Position numbers and translations under genes: made by a program | In this document: positions 14,424 to 24,416 of the stretch, in pieces | Layout: each line of letters opens with the position of its first letter | How positions within the stretch are numbered: the stretch's first letter is position 1 | Assembly (NCBI GenBank): GCA_015056495.1 | Contig: SVGC01000024.1 | Span: 1-57,641, forward strand | DNA length: 57,641 nucleotides | Source of the DNA: Butyrivibrio sp. | Lineage (GTDB): Bacteria; Bacillota; Clostridia; Lachnospirales; Lachnospiraceae | Direction of reading: 5' to 3' | Notes under the pieces: generated by a model | The model's input: the letters and a program-made list of their open reading frames with translations, nothing else | Database searches by the model: none | Told to the model about the DNA's origin: nothing

Positions 14424-15296
14424 TTATGAGGAAATCAATTTGTTTTTCTTAAACCACTGCGCGCTAAGAGTCAGACTTTTTACCGGATCATTGTCAATCC
14501 AGTTTTTATGGGTCTCCAATACAATTGCCTTTACTTTTCCGGCCTCCTGTACAGTCTCCAAAATACTGCCAAGAGCCATATTCCCTGTTCCGAGTTCTAC
14601 TGCATCTTCCTTGAGAATAGGCGTAATGAACGGCCCTTGTTTTCTGCAGCCTCTGTCATTTATATGCCACAGTACCATTCTGTCTGACAGCTTTTTAACC
14701 AGGGCAGTAACATCTGCTCCTCCGTCTGCAAGCCAGTAGGTATCAAGTTCGAAGTTAACATACCTGGGATCCGTGTTCAGGGCGATCAAGTCCAGTGCGG
14801 TTTTTTCTTCTGAGACCTTCTGTAACTCGACATTGTGATTATGATAAAGCAGTTTTACTCCATAGGGCAAAAGAGCTTCTCCCGCCTTATTAAGCCGCTC
14901 AGCAAGTCTTGTTACCTCAGAGGCATTCCCGTAATCAAACCTGTACATACCGGTTATAACAACGGTATCTGTTCCAAAGCTCATGGCTTCTTTAGCAACA
15001 GCCTCAGGGTTTTCTTCAATGCTGTTCAGATAGCTGTGCAGGCTTATAGCCTTCAGCCCACTCTCAGCGACCAACTTCTTCCAGTTAAGTTTCCCGCCAC
15101 TTCCTGTGGGCATACCGGCAAATTTAGTAAGCAGCCTCACAATAAAGGGAGTTGGCTTTATCATGAACTCATTTAGCTCAATGCCGTCATATCCGGCATC
15201 TTTAATTGCTTTTAATGTGCTAAATGCACTCTCATGACTGTTGCATCTGCTTCCGATCATTATCTGTTGCACACCCGTCAGTATTCTGTCGCTCAT
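14424..15296 (-). CDS. Sugar phosphate isomerase/epimerase-like TIM barrel
   Basis: 290 residues of the xylose-isomerase-like AP endonuclease-2 fold. Metal ligands are spread over strands as usual: YDGIELNEF near 38, LYHNHNVEL near 148, FELDTYWLADGG near 183, WHINDR near 211 and VLETH near 261. Such enzymes isomerise or epimerise free or phosphorylated sugars. Its start codon overlaps the GH1 stop by one base (TAATG), so it is translationally coupled. It is the last gene of the glycoside operon, probably converting a released sugar. The substrate is not known. Confidence 0.85.
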   Translation of the reverse strand: MSDRILTGVQQIMIGSRCNSHESAFSTLKAIKDAGYDGIELNEFMIKPTPFIVRLLTKFAGMPTGSGGKLNWKKLVAESGLKAISLHSYLNSIEENPEAVAKEAMSFGTDTVVITGMYRFDYGNASEVTRLAERLNKAGEALLPYGVKLLYHNHNVELQKVSEEKTALDLIALNTDPRYVNFELDTYWLADGGADVTALVKKLSDRMVLWHINDRGCRKQGPFITPILKEDAVELGTGNMALGSILETVQEAGKVKAIVLETHKNWIDNDPVKSLTLSAQWFKKNKLISS

Positions 15297-16600
15297 TATT
15301 TTATATAGCCTCCAAGATGCTTCAAACTCTTCTTCGGTGTCCTGATCTGTGTTTTCCTATCAACTCCGCAAAGACCAAATGTCAGCGCATATCCTTTCTG
15401 CCACTCGAAGTTATCGATAAGGGACCAGTGACAGTATCCGATAACAGGAATTCCATCATCTATACAGTTCTGTACGCCCGCCAGTGCCTTGTCTATAAAC
15501 TGTATCCTTTGCTCATCGTCTGAGGTTGCGATTCCATTTTCTGTTACAAGGATTGCCATATCCGGCAGCTCTTCATGTACGCGCCTTATTACATGCTCAA
15601 GGGCTTCAGGGTATACTTCATAATCCATCTGTGTCATGGGTGTTCCCTCCGGAACAGGTACTATTCCATCAGGGCCGTAAGTTGTTCTGGTATAGTTCTG
15701 AAGTCCGAAGAAATCATCATCCTTGATATAAGGAATGTAATGACAAAACTCCTCGTTCCAGTCGCTGTCCGCGCGCTCCTTGCCGCCCTCGATGTACTGA
15801 CAGTCATGCAGAGAAAGAGTGATACCAACCTTAATATCAGGATTTACAGCTTTGATTGCCTCTTTTGCTGCCTGATGAGCTTTTATTACTATCATATCCC
15901 CATGCATATCTGTTGCCGAGACAAATGTATGGGGCTGAGGATCTCCGAACACTTTGGCATTCTCCATTGCTGCCAGTTTCATTTTTTCCATCGGATCAGA
16001 CAGATTAAGGCCCACCTGAACCTGCCCCTCCATGGAATCTTTACCGCTTTCGGCCGCACTTGCCATCTTAGCCATCATCTGCTTCTTAAATCTCTCCATA
16101 AGAGCGCCAATCTGCAATCTCATATTTGCCTCATTTATGGTGCAGATATATTTAATCTCGCTTCCCAGCTGCTCTGTGACATATCTTGCATAGTTTGCAA
16201 AAAGGTCTATAACCTTCTCACTGTCCCAGCCTCCCAGCTTTATAAGCCAGACAGGTGACGTAAAATGCATGAGAGTGATTACCGGCTCCACGCCATTGTC
16301 CCTGCAGCATTTGATCACCTTTCTGTAATGCTCAATCTCTTTTTCATCAAATCTGCCCTGCTCAGGCTCGATACGAGCCCATTCCACAGAGAACCTGTAG
16401 GTGTTAAGGCCCGCATCCGCAAGCATTTTGATGTCTTCTTCATATCTGTTGTAATGGTCAACAGCATCCAGCGATGGCTCAACAAACTGGGAATACTCCA
16501 TGTTTTCCATAAGCCAGTAATCTGAGTTTGTATTATTTCCTTCAACCTGATGGGCTGCTGTTGATGCACCCAGCATAAATCCGTTCTCAAATCTCTTCAT
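15296..16600 (-). CDS. Glycoside hydrolase family 1 (beta-glucosidase/6-phospho-glycosidase type)
   Basis: 434-residue retaining glycosidase. Acid/base Glu157 lies in TINEAN and nucleophile Glu354 in VTENG. The N-terminal FMLGASTAAHQVEG and the C-terminal GYCHWSLIDNFEW segment are GH1 signatures. No signal peptide, so it acts on imported sugars. A long insertion with Met-rich helices near 165-205 departs from the usual beta-glucosidase spacing. Neighbours (GH2, GH78, symporter) suggest hydrolysis of beta-linked glucosides or galactosides left after rhamnose removal. AAGGAG precedes the start. Confidence 0.93.
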   Translation of the reverse strand: MKRFENGFMLGASTAAHQVEGNNTNSDYWLMENMEYSQFVEPSLDAVDHYNRYEEDIKMLADAGLNTYRFSVEWARIEPEQGRFDEKEIEHYRKVIKCCRDNGVEPVITLMHFTSPVWLIKLGGWDSEKVIDLFANYARYVTEQLGSEIKYICTINEANMRLQIGALMERFKKQMMAKMASAAESGKDSMEGQVQVGLNLSDPMEKMKLAAMENAKVFGDPQPHTFVSATDMHGDMIVIKAHQAAKEAIKAVNPDIKVGITLSLHDCQYIEGGKERADSDWNEEFCHYIPYIKDDDFFGLQNYTRTTYGPDGIVPVPEGTPMTQMDYEVYPEALEHVIRRVHEELPDMAILVTENGIATSDDEQRIQFIDKALAGVQNCIDDGIPVIGYCHWSLIDNFEWQKGYALTFGLCGVDRKTQIRTPKKSLKHLGGYIK

Positions 16601-16617
16601 TTCTCATTCTCCTTAGT

Positions 16618-18879
16618 TTACATATCGTAATTACCGCCGGTCAGAATTCTCTTTTCCTGCCCGGTAAGCTCAAGTTCCGCTTCTACTGCCTCCGGGATCT
16701 CAAAATGGTAGGCAAAAGAATCCGTCTCCTCAATATATCTCCATTCAGAAACTATGCGTCCTCTCGGCGAATCATAATATCCCTTTGCAAACTTAAGTTT
16801 CTTATCAGTTATCGGCCTGATCACAACCTTGTCAAAATCGTATCTGATTCCCAGAACCCCTGATAAGAGCCATCCGGAAACAGCCCCATAAGAATAGTGG
16901 TTCAGTGAATCGTGGACTGTGCCGTCCTCTCTGATGCCATCCCAGGTCTCCCAGATAGTGGTAGCACCCTTCTCCACAGCATAGAGCCATGAGGGACAGC
17001 TTTTCTGCAAGAGCAATCTGTAAGCAGTATCTGCATAACCGTAATCTGCAAGCACCTGGCACAGATAAGGTGTAGAAAGAAATCCCGTGTTCAGATGATA
17101 GTCATTTTTCACTACAAGCTCATTCAAATCCTTGGCTGCAGCATCTGCCTCTTTTCCCGTCAAAAGAGAAAATGCCAGAGGCCTTACATACTCACATTGC
17201 CTCTCAGACCTTATATGGCCTTCCTTTAGAACCAGATATCTGTATGCATCCCTTGCTTTTTCTGAAATTTCTTTATATCTGCCGGCATCAGCATCATATC
17301 CAAGAATATCCGCTATTTCTGCCAAAACTCCGGATGAATACGCATAATAAGCCGTTGCCACTTCAGGCTGTCCATCCTTAAATGCAGCCATCATGGTCTT
17401 CATGACGTCCGCTCCCGGCTCGCACCACTCGCCGTAGTCCATTCCCGTGTCGATGATATACTTTCTGTAAGGATTCTTTCCAAATCGATTCTTTAGCTTG
17501 CTCTTTCCGGCTCTTCTTCCAAGAAAATCCACCCATTTCTTCATCATCTCATAATTGTCGACAAGAATCTGCTCATCGCCGTATATTTTATACAGGTTCC
17601 AGGGCACCAGGACCGAAGCATCGCCCCAGCCAACAGAAGCGGAAAACATCTCCGCTATCTTGCCCGGATTGGAGTTTTTGGGACAGATATATGCCATCTT
17701 GCCATCCGGGTGCTGCCCAAGCCTCACATTTGCAAGCCATTTCTCGTATACACTCCTGCAATCCATCAGATAAGCCCCCGTCCTGACAAAGACAGCTGCA
17801 TCACCTGTCCAGCCTGCCCTTTCTCTTGTGGGGCAATCGGTAGGAATGTCACAGAAATTCGATTTCATGGACCATAAACTGTTTTCAAAGAGCTTGTTTA
17901 CTGCCTTATCGCCACACTCAAAGCCGGCTGTTTCCTTCATATCGGAATATACAGCAATGCTTTTTATACTGATGTCTGAAGGCGGAATATCGCCTGATAT
18001 CTTTGCATATCTGAAGCCAAACATGGAAAAATGCGGCTTGAACTCATTTCTTCCGGGCTTACAGATATAATTTATCTCCTGCTTTATCCCTCCGGATTTG
18101 TTTCTGTCTCCCGGTTGGAAATTCTCTATTGTGAAATTCCCTCTCTCATCCAGAGTCTCGCCGTGGATGAGTCTGACTTTCTCGCCCCCTTTGGCATTTT
18201 CAATCACAAAGGATGTGTAACCGGCAAGATTCTGCCCGAAATCAAATACATTTTCTCCGTCAGGGGTTATGATGAGCCGGCCTTCAAACACTTCATGCTC
18301 CGTAACAAACGGCGACAGCTGCGGTACCAGGTTCCCATTGTCAAAGAACATTTCCCTTGCCTTATGCCACTCATCAAAGGGCGTTCTTGAATCAAAGGTT
18401 TCTCCCAGTTCAAGGTCCGTTAGCTTAATGGGCCCGTTTTCACTTGCTTCCCAGTTTTCATCCGATACGAGAATAGGATTCTCACAGCCATGAGCACCTA
18501 TAAGCACACACAGAAACGAAATATCCCCGCCGTACAGATTTCTTACGCCGTCAATTCCGTTACATCCCCTGTACCAGCCATCACCCAGCGTGACAAATAT
18601 CTCGTTTTTTCCCTCTTTCAGCAGGTTTGTGATCACATACTCCTGATACTGAAGCCTTTTATCATACTCATCACACCCGGGAGTCATTCGTGCACAGGTA
18701 ATCTCCTGTCCGTTTATAAGGATTTCATACAAGCCGTGAGCTGTGGCATACAGGCTCACAGGTCCCTCTTTATATGAGAAGGTGGTTCTCAGATATCCTG
18801 CACCCTTTCTCTTTTCCGGCTCTGTCATGCTTTCAGGCGATATCCACTTTGCTTTTTCGAAAATCTTAGTCGCTTCCAT
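16618..18879 (-). CDS. Alpha-L-rhamnosidase, GH78
   Basis: 753 residues; removes terminal alpha-L-rhamnose from plant glycosides. N-terminal beta-sandwich domains (LYATAHGLYEILINGQEI, GDGWYRG) precede the (alpha/alpha)6 barrel. The catalytic stretch DCPTRERAGWTGD spans 348-360, with likely general acid Glu353. A second acidic site lies in the later ATTIWETWDG stretch, and the C-terminal beta domain carries GYYDSPRGRIVSEW. No signal peptide: intracellular. Sits between GH2 and GH1 in the operon, 17-20 bases from each. AGAGGT precedes ATG. Confidence 0.94.
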   Translation of the reverse strand: MEATKIFEKAKWISPESMTEPEKRKGAGYLRTTFSYKEGPVSLYATAHGLYEILINGQEITCARMTPGCDEYDKRLQYQEYVITNLLKEGKNEIFVTLGDGWYRGCNGIDGVRNLYGGDISFLCVLIGAHGCENPILVSDENWEASENGPIKLTDLELGETFDSRTPFDEWHKAREMFFDNGNLVPQLSPFVTEHEVFEGRLIITPDGENVFDFGQNLAGYTSFVIENAKGGEKVRLIHGETLDERGNFTIENFQPGDRNKSGGIKQEINYICKPGRNEFKPHFSMFGFRYAKISGDIPPSDISIKSIAVYSDMKETAGFECGDKAVNKLFENSLWSMKSNFCDIPTDCPTRERAGWTGDAAVFVRTGAYLMDCRSVYEKWLANVRLGQHPDGKMAYICPKNSNPGKIAEMFSASVGWGDASVLVPWNLYKIYGDEQILVDNYEMMKKWVDFLGRRAGKSKLKNRFGKNPYRKYIIDTGMDYGEWCEPGADVMKTMMAAFKDGQPEVATAYYAYSSGVLAEIADILGYDADAGRYKEISEKARDAYRYLVLKEGHIRSERQCEYVRPLAFSLLTGKEADAAAKDLNELVVKNDYHLNTGFLSTPYLCQVLADYGYADTAYRLLLQKSCPSWLYAVEKGATTIWETWDGIREDGTVHDSLNHYSYGAVSGWLLSGVLGIRYDFDKVVIRPITDKKLKFAKGYYDSPRGRIVSEWRYIEETDSFAYHFEIPEAVEAELELTGQEKRILTGGNYDM

Positions 18880-18898
18880 TTACTACCTCTTGTATTCC

Positions 18899-21112
18899 TT
18901 ACTGCTTTTTAATATTCATAAGGGCCTTTGAAAGTGCCTTGATCTCCTCAGACTCTATGTCCATTCCGCCCTGCTGCAACAGTTTGATGAGGGGCTGGCG
19001 GGCGATCATCTGCTGCATAGCTTCAGATATCTCTACACCTTCGCCCATTCCACCTGCTGTTCTTGATGTCATAGCAGCCATCATCCTGTCAAGAATTGCT
19101 TTCCCTTCCGGAATAGCAGCAATCTCCGCCATTGTGCTGGAAAGGGAAAGATACCCTTCTTTTTCCTCGGGAGTATCTGCCTTATCAAACCAGTTTCTAA
19201 CCTTTTTATCAGGGGCAAAATAAGTCGGATTAGGCTCAGAAACCTTGGCAATCTCCATTTCATCGGAAAGCTCCCCTGAAACAGCTTTTATCTTATGTAC
19301 CCCGTTTATGGGAACGTTAAATTTAAAGACGTGTTCTCCGTTTAAACTGCCAACTTCTACTCCGTCAACAAACAAAGTGACAGCTTTCCGATTTGTGTAC
19401 ACCTTGATCTCTGTAATATCCTCTATGCGGTCGTGATATCTTTTACCGCAGAGATGAATAAATGGCTCCTCTGACCACCATGCTTTATAAATATAATAAG
19501 CATCTTTTTTCTGCTTTCTGTCAAAGGTGATGACACCCTTGTGGTTTTTGCCCGGATCTCCTGCCTCATCTCTTCCGGCTGCAGCAAACTCGAACATATT
19601 CCAGAGATATGTTCCCCAGATATATGGACGGGTACTGAACATTTCAAGCATATGCTCATGATAAACAGCCTGATAACTCTCTGTATAATCGCCTTTTTCA
19701 GGTCTTGGAGACTGAAGCGTAATTACTGAATCTGCGCCATACTCTGTAAGTCCTATTGCCACATGGGGATGCTGATTATGGAAATCGTCAAACCACTTGT
19801 CATTGTCCTCCATCTCGCCTACATACCAGCCATAGTAAAGGTTGTATCCGCGAATATCAGGCAGTGTTACAAGAGGCGAGTCTGTCTCAAGAAGGAACAG
19901 ATTTGCCATGGCAGAATATCTGATAGGATCCATCCCGTGGACAATATCGTTTAATATCCTGTGGTTCTCCAAGAGATCTTCAGTTACGCCCTGCAGAGAT
20001 ATCTCATTTGAAAGTGCCCAGCACATTATTGATGCATGATTGTAATTCTGGCTTATCAGCTCTTTCATCTGGGATATGGTGTTCTCTCTTCCACTGTCCA
20101 TATGTACGGTGATATATGGAATCTCAGCCCATACCACTATGCCCTTTTCATCGCACAGATCATAGAAATACTGATCATGCTGATAGTGCGCAAGCCTTAT
20201 GGAATTGGCTCCCATAGAGAGGATAAGTTCCATATCCTCCTTATGCATTTCTTTTGTCAGTGCATTGCCGACTCCTGCCCTGTCCTGATGTCTTGAAACG
20301 CCTCGGAGGGGATAGCTTTCTCCGTTGAGGAAAAAACCCTTTTGAGGATCAACGTGAAACTCTCTTACTCCAAACCTGTCGTAAATCCTGTCAGCCTCCT
20401 TTGAACCCTCCAGGAGAGTTGCTGTTATATTGTACAAAAACGGATCCTTGAGACCGTTCCATAAATGTGGCTCACTTATTGTTATTATGCCTCTGGCCAT
20501 GTATCCGGAATGTGTATCCATGGCAGGCTTTACCTCAAATTCCTGCTCTGTTACGCCGTCAACAGATATTCTTACGCGCTCTCCACCGTTTGTATATGCC
20601 TTAATTTCAATTTCAGCACCATTTCCGTTTAATCTTGGTGTGACATACAATCCTTTTCCACCATAATAGTCCATGTCAAAGTGCTTTTCATCCACAACCA
20701 CAAGGTAAACATCCCTGTAAATGCCGCCGTAGAAAGTGAAATCCGCTTTCTGCGGATAAACCCTTGTATTGGGTTCGTTGGAAACAGAGACTACCATTTC
20801 ATTTGAGTCTGAAAGCGCCTCTGTAATGTCCGCCCTAAAGCAGGAATATCCGCCATCATGGCTCGCAACCTCACGGCCATTTAAAGCAACTTTTGCGGAA
20901 GAATTAACGCCGCGAAATTCCACATACGCCCGCTGCCCCTCTTCCATTACCGGTCTATCAAATGTCTTTTTATAAAGGCAGGTTCCTCTGTAATACTGCT
21001 CAGGTCCCGTCTGTCCATCAACAGCATTCCAGGTATGAGGAAGAGATATACTCTCGCTCTTGCCCTCTTTTTCAAATATCCAGTTATCATTCCAAAGAAT
21101 TGTTGTTCGCAT
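18899..21112 (-). CDS. Glycoside hydrolase family 2 (beta-galactosidase/glucuronidase-like)
   Basis: 737 residues. Jelly-roll, Ig-like and TIM-barrel domains are in the standard GH2 order. Acid/base Glu370 lies in CWALSNE and nucleophile Glu457 in GLTEYGAD. Intracellular, no signal peptide. After the barrel and an Ig-like domain (KAVTLFVDGVEVGSLNG) there is a helical tail of ~90 residues (EGYLSLSSTMAEIAAIPEG ... IKALSKALMNIKKQ), not part of classic LacZ, with Met/Gln-rich helices of unknown use. Second gene of the operon after the symporter; GGAGAGGTG precedes ATG. Confidence 0.92.
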   Translation of the reverse strand: MRTTILWNDNWIFEKEGKSESISLPHTWNAVDGQTGPEQYYRGTCLYKKTFDRPVMEEGQRAYVEFRGVNSSAKVALNGREVASHDGGYSCFRADITEALSDSNEMVVSVSNEPNTRVYPQKADFTFYGGIYRDVYLVVVDEKHFDMDYYGGKGLYVTPRLNGNGAEIEIKAYTNGGERVRISVDGVTEQEFEVKPAMDTHSGYMARGIITISEPHLWNGLKDPFLYNITATLLEGSKEADRIYDRFGVREFHVDPQKGFFLNGESYPLRGVSRHQDRAGVGNALTKEMHKEDMELILSMGANSIRLAHYQHDQYFYDLCDEKGIVVWAEIPYITVHMDSGRENTISQMKELISQNYNHASIMCWALSNEISLQGVTEDLLENHRILNDIVHGMDPIRYSAMANLFLLETDSPLVTLPDIRGYNLYYGWYVGEMEDNDKWFDDFHNQHPHVAIGLTEYGADSVITLQSPRPEKGDYTESYQAVYHEHMLEMFSTRPYIWGTYLWNMFEFAAAGRDEAGDPGKNHKGVITFDRKQKKDAYYIYKAWWSEEPFIHLCGKRYHDRIEDITEIKVYTNRKAVTLFVDGVEVGSLNGEHVFKFNVPINGVHKIKAVSGELSDEMEIAKVSEPNPTYFAPDKKVRNWFDKADTPEEKEGYLSLSSTMAEIAAIPEGKAILDRMMAAMTSRTAGGMGEGVEISEAMQQMIARQPLIKLLQQGGMDIESEEIKALSKALMNIKKQ

Positions 21113-21131
21113 ATTTCACCTCTCCAGCTTT

Positions 21132-22646
21132 TTACTGACCCATTGCAGCCTTTTTCTTTTCGCCTATACTCTTTTGGATCTCCTCCATCTTCTTATATGT
21201 GAGCTCGGAATTCTTCATGGCAAGAAGTGTGCAGATCCATCCCACAATGGGGAATCCTATAAGGAGTATTACCGTCATGACTCTTACGCCGAAGGTAAGC
21301 GGATCACCCTGCTGAGGCGCTGTAGTTGTATATCCTATAAGTCCGATCATGAGTGTTGCGATAGTTGCACCAAAGGATGAAACTAATTTGTCAATGAAGC
21401 TGTAAGTAGCTGATACTGTCGCAGGCATATATTTTCCCGAGCGATCCATCTCATAGTCAACAACATCCATTCTGAACGCACTTGTTGATACAGAAACAAC
21501 CATCTTCATTGCGTTATTTCCAAATGTAAAGAGTACATAAGTGATTGCCATGAGAACTGCTCCGGTTGATAAGTTGCCTCCGAATACTGTTCCCACAAGA
21601 GTTGTAGGTGTAAACAAAAGATATACTGCAAATGCGATATTCAGTCCTATACAGTTCTTGGTCCAGTCGATCATGACCTTTCTGCTACCCTGTTTACCTG
21701 CAATCTTCGCGCCAATGATCGCAAAAATAATGGATGGAAGCATTGCAAGCGCAGAAAGAATTGATGATATAGCCATTGATCCAAGCATAATACCGTTAAG
21801 CATTGTGGATACTACTGCTGCAGAACCTATTGTCTGAGCCAGCTTATCGGAAGTTGCTGCCATGATGAATCTCTGAAGCTCTTTATTCTCTTTGATCAGC
21901 GCCAGCATATCCTTAAAGCTTGGCTTTTCATCACTCTCGCCATCCTTTTTGATTCCTTCGAAATTCTCGGGAATATCATATGGAGCAATTCCTATACATG
22001 CCAGAATGTAGAAAAAGAGTGAAACAATTATTACCACTACATTGTATGTTGCAAAATATTCTGTTCCCTGAATGTTATTAAATCTTGGAAGAATCACAGC
22101 CGATGCCACAACGCTCATGATCATCGGAACCAGATATGAATACGCTGTACTCCAGACACCAATTGTAGGACGCTGCTTGGGATCATTTGTCAGAATGTTC
22201 ATGTTGATCTGACCTGCAATACTTACGAATGTATAACCAATGATGTAGATCACATAGCAAACAACAAAAAATGTTATTCCCGCTGCGCCCGTAAGCGAAA
22301 GCTTTGCCCCTATATTGCACATCAGTGTTGTAGCAATGGCCATTAGAAGCCATCCAAATATGATTGAGAATCTTACTTTTCCAAATCTTGAATTAAACCT
22401 CTCCATGAAAAAAGCTATTACCGGATCTGTAATACCATCCAAAAGCCTTGATCCTGTGATAATAAATCCTGTAACTGCAACAAGTATCCCAAAGTTGGAA
22501 TTTCCAATATATGTTGCACCATTCATAAGCAGATAAAATGCCATCTGCCCTGCACCTGTCATCATTGCAAGAGCGATATGCCATGTTTTTGCCCTTCTGT
22601 AAGTAACCCCATTTTCTTCTCTTGTCAGAGATTTATTCTTTCCCAT
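21132..22646 (-). CDS. GPH-family sugar:cation symporter (MelB-like)
   Basis: 504-residue inner-membrane transporter with twelve hydrophobic helices and a central charged loop (EGIKKDGESDEKPSFKDM). The SRLLDGITDPVIAFFMERFNSRFG segment is the family signature with the cation-site Asp residues. The GPH family imports glycosides, pentosides and hexuronides with Na+ or H+. As the first gene of the operon it presumably takes up the rhamnosylated or galactosylated substrate cleaved by the three hydrolases behind it. The divergent AraC gene and a 134-base gap supply the control region. Confidence 0.92.
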   Translation of the reverse strand: MGKNKSLTREENGVTYRRAKTWHIALAMMTGAGQMAFYLLMNGATYIGNSNFGILVAVTGFIITGSRLLDGITDPVIAFFMERFNSRFGKVRFSIIFGWLLMAIATTLMCNIGAKLSLTGAAGITFFVVCYVIYIIGYTFVSIAGQINMNILTNDPKQRPTIGVWSTAYSYLVPMIMSVVASAVILPRFNNIQGTEYFATYNVVVIIVSLFFYILACIGIAPYDIPENFEGIKKDGESDEKPSFKDMLALIKENKELQRFIMAATSDKLAQTIGSAAVVSTMLNGIMLGSMAISSILSALAMLPSIIFAIIGAKIAGKQGSRKVMIDWTKNCIGLNIAFAVYLLFTPTTLVGTVFGGNLSTGAVLMAITYVLFTFGNNAMKMVVSVSTSAFRMDVVDYEMDRSGKYMPATVSATYSFIDKLVSSFGATIATLMIGLIGYTTTAPQQGDPLTFGVRVMTVILLIGFPIVGWICTLLAMKNSELTYKKMEEIQKSIGEKKKAAMGQ

Positions 22647-22780
22647 TGTTAACCCCTTTCAGTTGCATTTTCATTATCTGTGAAAGCTTTCTGTTAAGGT
22701 CATAGTATCATTTGGTTTTTAATTATGTTAGAATTATTTCGTCCGGATTAGTATTATTTTATTTTTCGGAGGGATTTTTT

Positions 22781-23992
22781 ATGGATCATGTTCTTTTTTC
22801 AGCTCTTTTAAAAAACCTGCTCTCAGTAAATGTAGCGGATGCCACAGACCTCAACGACTCCCTTGAAACCTTCGAAAAGAAGTACTGCTACAGTATCAAG
22901 ATGCAGCCTATGTTTACAGGGGATGCGCTGCGCTATCTTCTGAGCTCATCCAAGAAAAGCACGATCTATGAGGTCATAGACCAGCTGGGTATCTGCGCAA
23001 CCTTTTTCTCATTTGACGGCAGGGCTTATATCATCGGGCCCTATGTCAAGGAAAAATACTCAGAGCTTAAGACAGAGACCATACTGGCAACAAACGATGG
23101 ATCTGTCTCTCAATCATTGGCCTTTAAGCTCTATTACACAGCTTTTCCCATCTTATACACCGAGCAGATCATCGATGTAATCAACAAATGCATAATCTCT
23201 TTTTCTCCAGCGGAGAGCGAGTATTCATACAGAAGGCTGTCCGGCTTTATTCAGGATTTATCCAGTGAAGACAATAAGACAGAGCTGTCAGAAAAAAATT
23301 ACAGCGAAATCTACAGACGATATGATCAGGAAAAACAATTTCTTTCAATGATCAGAAACGGAGATACCGAAAACATCCTGTCAGCCTTTAATAAACTGTC
23401 CAGTCCGGAAGCTCTTTCCGTTTTTTCTAAAGAGAGCCTAAACTATTATGCATCCGGCTATGGTCTGGCTATTCTTAAGGCTCTTTCCAGAAAAGCTGCG
23501 GAAGAATCAGGCCTTTCGGTCATTACAATAGATGAGATTACTCAAAAATATACCCAGCTCTCAACTGCTTCAAACAACCCCGACCTTCAGACCCGCTATC
23601 AAATTGATATGATCATTGAGCTGACAAAGGCAGTTCACAATCATAAGCTGTCTCTGGACAAGTATTCACCTCCAATTCAGAGGGTAATGGAATATATCAA
23701 TCTTCATCTGGGGGACCATATATCAAACGATGATCTGGCGGCAAATGCCAATATGTCCATCTCTCACCTGTCTAAGGTGTTCAAAAAAGAAACCGGAGGG
23801 ACCATGACGGAGTACATCGCACTTATGCGATGCAAAAAAGCTGCCGGACTCCTGAAAAAGACAGATCTTCCGGTCCAGGAGATCAGCAACTACGTCGGAT
23901 ATTCTGACAACAATTACTTTGTGAAAGTATTTAAAAAAATATATAATTTGACGCCCTCAGAATATAGAAAAACACCTATAATAAGCCTATGA
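22781..23992 (+). CDS. AraC-family transcriptional regulator of the glycoside operon
   Basis: 403 residues from the ATG after CGGAGGG. An earlier in-frame start has no ribosome site. Residues 1-290 are a sensor region without recognised fold. Two helix-turn-helix motifs fill the last 100 residues (HISNDDLAANANMSISHLSK and VQEISNYVGYSDNNYFVKVF). Divergent from the symporter, hence very likely the substrate-responsive activator of the operon. Its stop codon overlaps the start of a truncated GIY-YIG gene (ATGA). A strong terminator 70 bases on is the first part of the dispersed repeat. Confidence 0.92.
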   Translation: MDHVLFSALLKNLLSVNVADATDLNDSLETFEKKYCYSIKMQPMFTGDALRYLLSSSKKSTIYEVIDQLGICATFFSFDGRAYIIGPYVKEKYSELKTETILATNDGSVSQSLAFKLYYTAFPILYTEQIIDVINKCIISFSPAESEYSYRRLSGFIQDLSSEDNKTELSEKNYSEIYRRYDQEKQFLSMIRNGDTENILSAFNKLSSPEALSVFSKESLNYYASGYGLAILKALSRKAAEESGLSVITIDEITQKYTQLSTASNNPDLQTRYQIDMIIELTKAVHNHKLSLDKYSPPIQRVMEYINLHLGDHISNDDLAANANMSISHLSKVFKKETGGTMTEYIALMRCKKAAGLLKKTDLPVQEISNYVGYSDNNYFVKVFKKIYNLTPSEYRKTPIISL

Positions 23993-24099
23993 AACACTAT
24001 GCTTACATCGTGGAATGTGCAGACAGTACCTACTACTGCGGATATACCAATGATCTGGAAAGAGACCGTGATGGTCTCTTTTCTTGCTTAGCAGTTTGA
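23989..24099 (+). pseudogene. GIY-YIG endonuclease (YhbQ type), cut after ~24 codons by the repeat
   Basis: The reading frame starts MKHYAYIVECADSTYYCGYT and continues NDLE, the GIY-YIG fold start of the small YhbQ/UPF0213 family (normally 80-100 residues). After NDLE it enters the dispersed repeat exactly where similarity with copy 1 begins and stops 12 codons later. The catalytic Arg, Glu and the rest of the domain are missing. Translational coupling with araC suggests an intact operon before the insertion. Confidence 0.75.
24059..24084 (+). terminator. Strong terminator at the head of the repeat
   Basis: GAGACC-GTGAT-GGTCTC followed by TTTTCTT. It ends the araC transcript. In copy 1 the same hairpin has one G-T pair (GAGGCC). 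Confidence 0.85.
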
Positions 24100-24416
24100 C
24101 TTCATTTGATGTTTTCTTCATTTGAAGTCAAGTGATAAGAGCTTGCGATTGACTCAATTTCCAATCTCTACACTTGAAGTCATGATGATAAGTGCTTGCA
24201 ATTGACTCATTATTCAATTATGCATTATGCGGTCATATCTAATCATACTGTCAGATGACTCAAAAACTTCATAACATCATTTGCGGTCAATAATTTCCAA
24301 CCAGATGATTGATTCATTTTTCAATCATTGCGATTTGCGGTCATAAAAGATTTCCAAATTCGTTGACCCAAATACTGCAAATAATGATATGAGTCATTCC
24401 TATTTAATATCATCCA
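24059..24416. repeat. Long dispersed intergenic repeat, copy 2
   Basis: Collinear with the copy at 4.1-4.3 kb and highly similar at both ends. It carries an extra middle block of about 105 bases (roughly 24208-24312) made of further ACTCA..GCGGTCA units. Each unit ends in GCGGTCA(T) and begins near TTGAYTCA. The right boundary is in TATTTAATATCATCC, inside the 3' end of a decayed nucleotidyltransferase gene. The left boundary is inside the GIY-YIG remnant. No terminal inverted repeats or target duplication were found by eye. Confidence 0.8.

Noticed and set aside
15575..16258. 227-codon plus-strand ORF
   Set aside because: Lies wholly opposite the GH1 gene, whose catalytic motifs are intact; composition is typical of a shadow frame.
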